5,778 nt of DNA from Opitutia bacterium UBA977 (GTDB lineage: Bacteria > Verrucomicrobiota > Verrucomicrobiia > Opitutales > Coraliomargaritaceae). A program made the translations under genes and the position numbers. Positions within the stretch are counted from its first letter, which is position 1; each line of letters opens with the position of its first letter. Below, in pieces: positions 1 through 5,430 of this stretch. Where the stretch lies: NCBI GenBank assembly GCA_002292345.1, contig DBBT01000055.1:9186-14963 (forward strand), given 5' to 3'. The notes beneath the pieces are model-generated. The model did not search any database and was not told where the DNA came from. It saw only the letters and a program-made list of their open reading frames with translations.

Positions 1-938
1 TGCGCTCGTTTCGTACGCAGAGTATGTCGGCGTTGCCGCGGCAGGGCAGTGATGCCTTTACAGCAGTTTATACGATTGAACATGATATCGAAGGGCGGAC
101 CGAGGTAGAGGTGCAGTCTGGCAAGTCGGGGCGGCGCGTGACGATTGACGATGAGCGAGTGTCACGACTAGGTGACTTTATTGGCCGCTTTCCGGTTGTT
201 TCGCTGAGCTCGGCGGATTTAATGCTGCTGCGCGGCTCGCCAGCAGAGCGTCGCCGCTTTGTAGATCTGACCCTATCTGCAATTGACCCCGAGTATTACC
301 ATGCGCTGCGTAATTATCATTGTGGCGTGGCGGAGCGAAATCGCCTACTGAAAAAAGGTGGAAGTGCGGCGGAGTTGTCGGCCTTTGAGGCGGAGATTGC
401 CCCACATGCGGTGGCTGTAGGGAGTAAGCGAGATGACGGGGTGCAGCGCTTACGCCAAGCGTTGGTCTCGGTGTATGCCGATATTGCGGAGGCTGATGAA
501 GGCCCGGAATTAGAGTTTAAAGTCAACGCTGCTTGCGAGGATGTCGAATCGGTCAGTCGCATGCTGCACGATGGTCGCAAGCGCGATACGCTCATGGGCT
601 CAACGCAGAAGGGGCCGCACCGGGATGATTTTCACCTAGCATTGAGTGTTGGCGGTGCAAAGGAGTATGCATCCGATGGTCAGCAGCGCGGATTGTGTGT
701 GGCCTTGCGGATAGCGCAGGCGCGGATCTTTCAACAAAGCCTTGGGTTGGCGCCGGTATTGCTGGCGGACGATGTGTTGGGTGAGCTCGACCCACATCGT
801 AAAGCGGGGTTTTGGCGAGCCTGTCCACCGGAGCTGCAGATCATCGCAACTGGCACAGAGTTGCCGGAGGCGAACTCAGACTGGGCGATTTGGCAAGTGG
901 CGCAGGGACGATTTACACGTCAGACGCGAGGCCACTAG
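1..938 (+). CDS. recF: DNA replication and repair protein RecF, 5'-truncated by window edge
   Basis: RecF is a cytoplasmic SMC/ABC-type ATPase that helps load RecA at single-strand gaps in DNA. The reading frame is open to the left edge (first full codon at base 3) and begins with RSFRT, the conserved RecF segment just after Walker A. The ATG at 24 is therefore internal, and roughly 45-50 N-terminal residues including Walker A lie outside the window. Visible family motifs are GSPAERRRF (234-260), the RN-LLK helix motif nearby, GPHRDDF (612-632), an ABC-signature segment SDGQQR (672-689) and a Walker B stretch VLLADDVLGELD (756-791). Many RecF proteins have SQGQQR where this one has SDGQQR; the catalytic residues look intact. 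The gene ends with TAG at 936-938 and converges with the Nudix gene. About 311 residues are visible against a usual length near 360, so nothing suggests a pseudogene. Confidence 0.95.
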   Translation, partial: RSFRTQSMSALPRQGSDAFTAVYTIEHDIEGRTEVEVQSGKSGRRVTIDDERVSRLGDFIGRFPVVSLSSADLMLLRGSPAERRRFVDLTLSAIDPEYYHALRNYHCGVAERNRLLKKGGSAAELSAFEAEIAPHAVAVGSKRDDGVQRLRQALVSVYADIAEADEGPELEFKVNAACEDVESVSRMLHDGRKRDTLMGSTQKGPHRDDFHLALSVGGAKEYASDGQQRGLCVALRIAQARIFQQSLGLAPVLLADDVLGELDPHRKAGFWRACPPELQIIATGTELPEANSDWAIWQVAQGRFTRQTRGH

Positions 939-1044
939 CCAGCGCGTATTTCTAAATGTTTCGTATCAGAAGAGTGATTTAATTCGTGGGATGCGAATGG
1001 CTTGGTGTTTCCGGGCCAAACTAAGTTGGGTTAACGGCCTGGCG

Positions 1045-1551
1045 TTATGGACATGGCAGTTTGAGCTCTTCGACCACGGTTAATTTTCCCTGTGGGTCAC
1101 AATTGGCGCGCAGGCCAATGAAGCTTTGGTGGTACTGGTCAAAGTACGGCCAGATTAAGGTGTGGTCGGTCTCGGGAATCTTAAGTTGATTAATCGCTTC
1201 GCGGCTGAAGAACTCGAAATGCCCTTCATCGATCGCGCAAGGCAGGTGGTCGGTCTGGATACGGCATTCGAATAGAAACATCAGCCAGTGGCTAGCGCCT
1301 TCGTAGCTCTTTTCTGAGACATAGCCGAAGCAATGAAGATCCTGATCGGATAATTCGAGGCCCACTTCCTCGTGGGCTTCACGGCGTGCGCATTCGTAGG
1401 GCGATTCACCAGCGGCCATGTCGAGCTTGCCGCCGATCGGGCTCCAGCAGCCTTTATTCGGGGCCTTCAGGCGCTGGATCAGCAAGTGCTCGCCTGCCGC
1501 ATTGCGGATAAAAATAAGCGCGCTAATTTTGAAGGGGAGAGGCGTTGGCAT
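1045..1551 (-). CDS. NUDIX hydrolase
   Basis: This 168-residue protein hydrolyses a nucleoside diphosphate linked to another moiety; the substrate cannot be told from sequence. It is probably a soluble cytoplasmic enzyme, since no signal peptide or membrane segment is visible. The Nudix box spans residues 41-65. The REAHEEVGL half (57-65) is canonical, with metal-binding Glu at 58, 61 and 62. The first half reads GKLDMAAGE, so Gly and Glu are separated by seven residues rather than the usual five. It is preceded by the typical strand NKGCWSPIGG (32-41). Length fits a single-domain Nudix protein. The start at 1551 gives a protein that begins right at the first beta strand (FKISALIFIR); no in-frame alternative and no good Shine-Dalgarno site is seen. 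It is divergent from the pilus operon and convergent with recF, so it is probably a single-gene unit unrelated to either neighbour. Confidence 0.9.
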   Translation of the reverse strand: MPTPLPFKISALIFIRNAAGEHLLIQRLKAPNKGCWSPIGGKLDMAAGESPYECARREAHEEVGLELSDQDLHCFGYVSEKSYEGASHWLMFLFECRIQTDHLPCAIDEGHFEFFSREAINQLKIPETDHTLIWPYFDQYHQSFIGLRANCDPQGKLTVVEELKLPCP

Positions 1552-1563
1552 CGCTCATTACGT

Positions 1564-1592
1564 TTAATAAGGTGCGCTGTGGCGCAAGTGAA
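1564..1592 (-). promoter_or_regulatory. candidate sigma70-type promoter for the Nudix gene
   Basis: Read on the minus strand, TTCACT (1587-1592) and TATTAA (1564-1569) each match four of six consensus bases and are 17 bp apart. The predicted transcription start would be about 6 nt before the ATG at 1551, giving a very short leader. A 5 bp inverted repeat TGCGC-tgtg-GCGCA (1573-1586 on the plus strand) fills most of the spacer and could be an operator or chance. Both boxes are imperfect, so this is a weak call. Confidence 0.25.
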
Positions 1593-1778
1593 TTCGCTTT
1601 AAATTTTTTGACAAATATCGAGGTGCAGTCTCGTTGCATTTTCATCAATTTGAACGGCTGCAAATACAGCTCACGAAAAACACTTATTTTTTAAAAGAGA
1701 AAATGATTGCTTCGGATTCGATCACTAGCATAACGACTACTTCTTTTATGCCTACTTTTGTATGGCGTTTCAGTTTAT

Positions 1779-1810
1779 CCCCTCGCTGCATTCTCCAAAT
1801 TCTTCCCCTC
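1779..1810 (+). repeat. CCCCTC direct repeat in pyrimidine-rich tract upstream of the operon
   Basis: CCCCTC occurs at 1779-1784 and 1805-1810, 26 bp apart start to start (about 2.5 helical turns), in a C/T-rich tract just upstream of the candidate -35 box of the pilus operon. The position would suit an activator or repressor binding site. Two hexamers alone in a pyrimidine-rich tract can easily arise by chance. Confidence 0.2.
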
Positions 1811-1816
1811 ATCCGC

Positions 1817-1847
1817 TTGAGTTAGCTATTAAAATAATTCTTATAAT
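1817..1847 (+). promoter_or_regulatory. candidate sigma70-type promoter of the pilus-like operon
   Basis: A perfect TATAAT lies at 1842-1847. TTGAGT at 1817-1822 matches four of six -35 bases, with a long 19 bp spacer that is itself AT-rich. The -10 box ends 9 bp before the ATG at 1857, so transcription would start about 2-3 nt before or at the start codon. This agrees with the absence of a ribosome binding site there. AT-rich DNA yields such boxes by chance, and the spacer is longer than ideal. Confidence 0.45.
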
Positions 1848-1856
1848 TTTGTATTC

Positions 1857-3524
1857 ATGAGTGTTTCTAAACGTTTAATCATTAACTGCGGTGCCAGCCG
1901 AGTCACCGCTGCGGTGATTTCATCGCACGCTGGGAGTCTTCAGATCGAGAAGTTGGTGACGGAAGATCTCCAATACGATTTCTCAAATGAAGAAGCGATC
2001 CTGCCGAGTGTTGGCGCAGCGCTGAAGGTGTTGGCGCAGACTCACAAACTTTCTGGCAAGGCGACGCTGATCATCCCCGGCAATCAAGTGCTTACGAAGA
2101 CGATCCGCATTCCGCACATTGAAGAAGCTAAGCGCGCGCAGATTATCGCTTTTGAGGCACAGCAAAATATCCCTTATCCCCTTCATGAAGTGGTCTGGGA
2201 TAGTCAGGTCGTCGGTGATGATGGTGTGGAGACTGAAGTGCTGTTCATTGCGGCGAAGTCGAACTTGGTGGATGAGTTTTGTGGTTATGTGTCTGCGGCG
2301 GGATTTACGGCGGAGAGTATTAGTGCTGCGACGGTGCTGGATTATAACACGCTCCAATTCGCCTACCCGGAGTTGGATGATGATGTGCTGTTGATTAACA
2401 TTGGTGCGCGTTCGACCAATCTACTGTTCCGCAATCCAGAGGGATTCTTTGTGCGTAATATCCAGTTGGGCGGCAACTCACTCACGCAGAATATAGCTGA
2501 CAGTCTCGGCAAGCCCTTCCTTCAAGCGCAGGCGGTAAAGCATAAGTTCTTTGCTGAGGAGAACGGCTATTCTGAGGATGCCTCAGGTGCGCAACTGCTG
2601 AAATCCTGTTCCGATTCGTTCATGCGCCGCATGAGCCAAGAGATCACGCGATCAATCGTGAACTATCGCCGCCAGAAAGGTGGCGCCGCGCCGAAACGTA
2701 TTTTATTGAACGGTCGAGGTTCATTGTTGAAGGGCTTAGCTGAGCAGCTATCGACCACACAAAAAGTGCCTGTCGAGTTTTTTGATTCATTACAGAATGT
2801 TACCCTAGACGGTTCGATTGATACCGATATCGATGTGCTGCGCATGCAGACCAGTGAGATCATTGGGGAAGCCTGCCGCGGGATGATTCCAGATGCAGCG
2901 GGAGTCAATTTACTGCCGGAGAGCATACAAAGCGCGATCGCATTTGCTCGGAAGAAGCCTTTCGTTTTGATTGCGGCCGCTTGCCTCGCGTTGGTGCCTT
3001 TGCCAGCCTGGGTCGCTATTAAGAGTGAGCATTCGGTCACTTCGGAACAAGTCCGTGTGATCCAAGCGGGCCTACAACCACTACAGTCGAGCCAAGCGCA
3101 GATCCGCGACTCTCAAACGCAAGCCGAAGCGGCTAGCGAAGCGATTCAACGCGTCGAAGGCTTGGTCAATTCTAAATCAAATTGGATTCAGTTTTTTGCC
3201 GAGTTACAGGAGAGTCTTCACCTCGCCGAAGATGTGTGGCTGGATAAGCTTAATATTGTGCGTGAGCAGTCTGCCGAGGGGAAGTCCTCGTATGAAGTGC
3301 TTGTCGAGGGACAGTTACTCGTGCGTGAGGCTGTCAATGGTGCGGAGAATATCGACGAAGACGTGTTGTCCGATCAGCTGAAAAGCTTGCGATCCAGCTT
3401 TGAAGATTCTGAGTTCATCGTCTCGTCGCATTCGCCTGTGATTACTTGGACCAAATTACGTGAAGGTCTCAATGTTCTCCCTTTCAGTATCAATTTGGTC
3501 GTGGATCCGGCTAAACCATTATAA
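1857..3524 (+). CDS. PilM-PilN fusion-like pilus assembly protein (Amuc_1101 family)
   Basis: This 555-residue protein joins two parts of the type IV pilus inner-membrane platform. Residues 1-345 have the PilM/FtsA actin-like fold: phosphate-1-like loop INCGASRVT (9-17), the inserted 1C domain (about 70-120), phosphate-2-like LINIGARSTNLL (179-190) and adenosine-motif-like ILLNGRGSLLKGL (282-294). Residues 351-354 are NLLP, matching the start of PilN that binds PilM in classical systems. One membrane helix (about 368-388), a likely coiled coil (395-438) and a PilN-like periplasmic domain (443-550, including W-IQFFAELQESL and VWLDKL) follow. The N part would be cytoplasmic and the C part periplasmic. 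Both phosphate-loop Asp positions are Asn (N10, N181), so ATP hydrolysis is doubtful. It is the first gene of the operon; no Shine-Dalgarno site precedes the ATG. The Amuc_1101 assignment rests on architecture plus gene order. Confidence 0.85.
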   Translation: MSVSKRLIINCGASRVTAAVISSHAGSLQIEKLVTEDLQYDFSNEEAILPSVGAALKVLAQTHKLSGKATLIIPGNQVLTKTIRIPHIEEAKRAQIIAFEAQQNIPYPLHEVVWDSQVVGDDGVETEVLFIAAKSNLVDEFCGYVSAAGFTAESISAATVLDYNTLQFAYPELDDDVLLINIGARSTNLLFRNPEGFFVRNIQLGGNSLTQNIADSLGKPFLQAQAVKHKFFAEENGYSEDASGAQLLKSCSDSFMRRMSQEITRSIVNYRRQKGGAAPKRILLNGRGSLLKGLAEQLSTTQKVPVEFFDSLQNVTLDGSIDTDIDVLRMQTSEIIGEACRGMIPDAAGVNLLPESIQSAIAFARKKPFVLIAAACLALVPLPAWVAIKSEHSVTSEQVRVIQAGLQPLQSSQAQIRDSQTQAEAASEAIQRVEGLVNSKSNWIQFFAELQESLHLAEDVWLDKLNIVREQSAEGKSSYEVLVEGQLLVREAVNGAENIDEDVLSDQLKSLRSSFEDSEFIVSSHSPVITWTKLREGLNVLPFSINLVVDPAKPL

Positions 3525-3529
3525 TTCCT

Positions 3530-4495
3530 ATGGGTTTATTTAAGAAAAATCCTGCCTTCTTTATCTTCTGTGTAGTTGCTGTGCTCGTATTTGCGGCTGG
3601 CGCTACGCTAGTGGTGATGGAATCTGGCAAGCTCGCAAAGTCGAAGAAGCAAGTTACAAGTACAAATAGCCAAATGAATGGCTTACTGCAGGCGAACCCC
3701 GCTCCGACTTCTGAAAATGTTCAAGCTGCGCAACAAAATGTTGCAGCGCTGAGCGCGCAATTGCTCAGTATTCGCGAGGATCTACAGCGTGGCTCACGCT
3801 TAACGATTTCGAATGACGGCCCGCGAGTCATGTCTGGCGTGCAGAAATATATTTCCAATTATCGTAGGGAAGTCGCGACGCATCAGAGTGTGCAAGATGT
3901 CGCAGCGCCGATTCAGATTCCGCAAGACTTTGCATTTGGCTTTGAAGAATACCTCAAACAGGCGAATATTTCACAAGATTCCGCTGTGGTGCCGCAATTG
4001 GACAAGCAGCGTCAAGTATTGAGCTACATTCTGAATCAACTGATTGCGGCCGACCCCGCTGGCATACAAGCGGTCGAGCGTGAAATTCTCGGCGAGACCA
4101 CCGCGAAAACAAGCGGCTTTCAAATCAATCCAGCGATCTCAGCTCGTGTGCCTGGCGCGATTGATACGCTCGCCTTTCGCGTGACGTTTACTGGCTATAC
4201 TCCGACTCTACGTAAGTTCCTTAATAATCTAGCGCAGTTTGATCTGCCGATCGTGGTGCGCAGTGTCGCAGTGGATCGTCCCGCGAACAATGCCAAGACT
4301 GCCAAAGCCAAGAAACCTAAGGCGAGTAACATCGACGACATTTTCGGTGCCTTCGCTGGGTCATCTATCTCGGTCGAGGCTGCGCCCGACGCCGATCAAA
4401 CACCTGTGATTTCCGAGACAGAATCCAGCTTTACCGTGACTCTTGAATTTATTGAAATCATCCTGCCCTCTAATTCCGAGGAGAACCCTGCTTAA
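3530..4495 (+). CDS. Amuc_1100-like, PilO-like pilus assembly protein
   Basis: This 321-residue protein is close in length to Amuc_1100 (about 317 residues), the Akkermansia envelope protein reported to signal through host TLR2. A short basic start (GLFKKN) leads into one membrane helix (about 9-30) with no signal-peptidase site evident, so it should be anchored in the inner membrane with a periplasmic body. Residues 36-90 are polar, Gln-rich and probably coiled coil. A PilO-like alpha/beta module is seen at 211-249 (LAFRVTFTGYTPTLRKFLNN and a following VVRSVAV strand) and resumes at 299-312 (SFTVTLEFIEIIL). A Lys/Ala-rich, low-complexity insert (250-298) separates the two pieces. The ATG is 5 bp after the fusion gene's stop, which implies translational linkage, again without a Shine-Dalgarno site. 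It stands in the PilO position of the operon. The TLR2 activity is known only for the Akkermansia protein and cannot be assumed here. Confidence 0.85.
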   Translation: MGLFKKNPAFFIFCVVAVLVFAAGATLVVMESGKLAKSKKQVTSTNSQMNGLLQANPAPTSENVQAAQQNVAALSAQLLSIREDLQRGSRLTISNDGPRVMSGVQKYISNYRREVATHQSVQDVAAPIQIPQDFAFGFEEYLKQANISQDSAVVPQLDKQRQVLSYILNQLIAADPAGIQAVEREILGETTAKTSGFQINPAISARVPGAIDTLAFRVTFTGYTPTLRKFLNNLAQFDLPIVVRSVAVDRPANNAKTAKAKKPKASNIDDIFGAFAGSSISVEAAPDADQTPVISETESSFTVTLEFIEIILPSNSEENPA

Positions 4496-4501
4496 TCTCA
4501 T

Positions 4502-5401
4502 ATGAATAAAATATACGATAAACTGCTCCTCGCAGTCGCTGTATTAGCACTCCTCGCGAGTGTTGGGTTCTATGTGCTGAAGTCGGGCGAGCTGCCTACG
4601 GCTGCGCTGCAGCTTGGCCAGCCGAGCGATAATCCATATCAAATCATCCCAGTTCCAGTTTCTTCGGTCGTCACGGCCACGTGGCCGGATGCTGCAGAGA
4701 CCAGCCAGCAGCCTGCGGACGAACTCTACGATGTGTTTACCCCGCCAAAGATCTGGGTCAATGCCGACGGAACTTTTGGCTTTAAGTCGCCCATCGATAC
4801 GACCCTGCCAAAGCCACCTTTCGGCATTTATCTGGCAAAAATCGAGCGTGATCCGTATCGCATTCAGATCGAAGGCTACATCGAAGAAGACTTAAAGGAT
4901 GCTTCCAAGAGCTTGGTGCTTTTGTTCGACGAAGAGCAGCAGCAGCAGGTGCGTGCCCGTATTGGTCAAGTAATAGCAGAGGCTGAATTCACCCTGCAAG
5001 ATTTTACCATCGAGCGAGTGCGCGATTCGGACGGTAACATCTCCAAGGACGTGAATGTGACCTTATTGGATCAGCGCTCTGGCGAAGAAGTGACCCTCAA
5101 GCACGGCGAGCGTCTCTATAATGATAGCACGACTATTATACTACGTTCGAACGAAGACGCGTCAGTTGAAATTGTGCTCGACCAAGCGCCCCAGTCGTTT
5201 GAAACGGCTGCTGGTAAATACCAGCTTCAGGAAATAAACCTTGAAGAATCAAGCGTCACAGTTAAAAAATTAGCAAATGAAGAGCTCGAACTAGATTCTG
5301 AGACGGAGCAACTTTTCCTGACCACCTCAAACGAACCAGAAACCCTCACCGCAGCAGACCCTGAACCCAAATCCGACCAATCGTTCGATTTTGATTTCTA
5401 A
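4502..5401 (+). CDS. Amuc_1099-like pilus system protein in the PilP position
   Basis: This 299-residue protein has an N-terminal membrane helix (about 8-26) and a Pro-rich linker (31-73). The motif ELYDVFTPPKIWV (74-86), which I associate with the verrucomicrobial Amuc_1099 family, follows. Residues 107-258 form a beta-rich body that ends in KYQLQEINLEESSVTVKKL (239-257). That ending resembles the final strands of PilP/GspC-type homology-region domains, where such a domain contacts the secretin. The last 40 residues are acidic, probably disordered, and end in SFDFDF. Unlike classical PilP it lacks a lipobox cysteine and appears anchored by the helix. It begins 6 bp after the preceding stop and is followed 29 bp later by the exported secretin-like gene, so a bridge between inner-membrane platform and secretin is the likely role. 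Function is inferred from position and fold hints. Confidence 0.75.
   Translation: MNKIYDKLLLAVAVLALLASVGFYVLKSGELPTAALQLGQPSDNPYQIIPVPVSSVVTATWPDAAETSQQPADELYDVFTPPKIWVNADGTFGFKSPIDTTLPKPPFGIYLAKIERDPYRIQIEGYIEEDLKDASKSLVLLFDEEQQQQVRARIGQVIAEAEFTLQDFTIERVRDSDGNISKDVNVTLLDQRSGEEVTLKHGERLYNDSTTIILRSNEDASVEIVLDQAPQSFETAAGKYQLQEINLEESSVTVKKLANEELELDSETEQLFLTTSNEPETLTAADPEPKSDQSFDFDF
4937..4948 (+). repeat. short CAG trinucleotide run
   Basis: Four CAG codons in a row encode Gln 146-149 of the Amuc_1099-like protein, right after Asp-Glu-Glu. The run is short; it may vary in length between strains without shifting the frame, but nothing shows that it does. Confidence 0.4.
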
Positions 5402-5430
5402 GACTTAATAAAATTTAACAAATAGTCACT

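Larger units (their letters stand above)
1552..1856. other. divergent intergenic region between Nudix gene and pilus operon
   Basis: This 305 bp stretch separates two outward-facing genes, so it should carry promoters in both directions. It is clearly more AT-rich than the flanking genes. It contains a candidate promoter at each end, an isolated TTGACA at 1608-1613 without a good -10 box at normal spacing, a small CGAG/CTCG hairpin (1619-1633), and a pyrimidine-rich tract (about 1771-1818) with two CCCCTC hexamers. An open frame at 1634-1825 begins with TTG, has no ribosome binding site and gives a composition unlike a known protein, so it is treated as non-coding. No tRNA, riboswitch or long repeat was recognised. 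Confidence 0.6.

Noticed and set aside
1032..1047. TAACG-gcctgg-CGTTA hairpin at the recF/Nudix convergence as a terminator
   Set aside because: The stem is only 5 bp, overlaps the Nudix stop codon and has no T-run on either strand. No good terminator was seen in 939-1044.
742..1083. 113-codon plus-strand open frame overlapping the end of recF and the end of the Nudix gene
   Set aside because: It is out of frame with clear recF motifs, has no family resemblance and crosses two real genes; best explained as a shadow frame.
1608..1636. TTGACA as -35 box of a promoter for the pilus operon
   Set aside because: A perfect -35 hexamer, but the bases 16-18 bp downstream (CTCGTT, TCGTTG, CGTTGC) do not resemble a -10 box, and it lies about 245 bp from the start codon.
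1622..1637. sigma54-type promoter (GG...TTGCA)
   Set aside because: GG and GC elements are present but 12 bp apart instead of 10, so the spacing does not fit.
1634..1825. 63-codon plus-strand open frame in the intergenic region
   Set aside because: It starts with TTG, has no ribosome binding site, is AT-rich and shows no recognisable motif or membrane segment. A small protein cannot be excluded but is not supported.
5375..5401. C-terminal Phe of the PilP-position protein as an outer-membrane beta-barrel signal
   Set aside because: The protein has an N-terminal membrane helix and no barrel-like strand series, so the terminal Phe is not a BAM signal.
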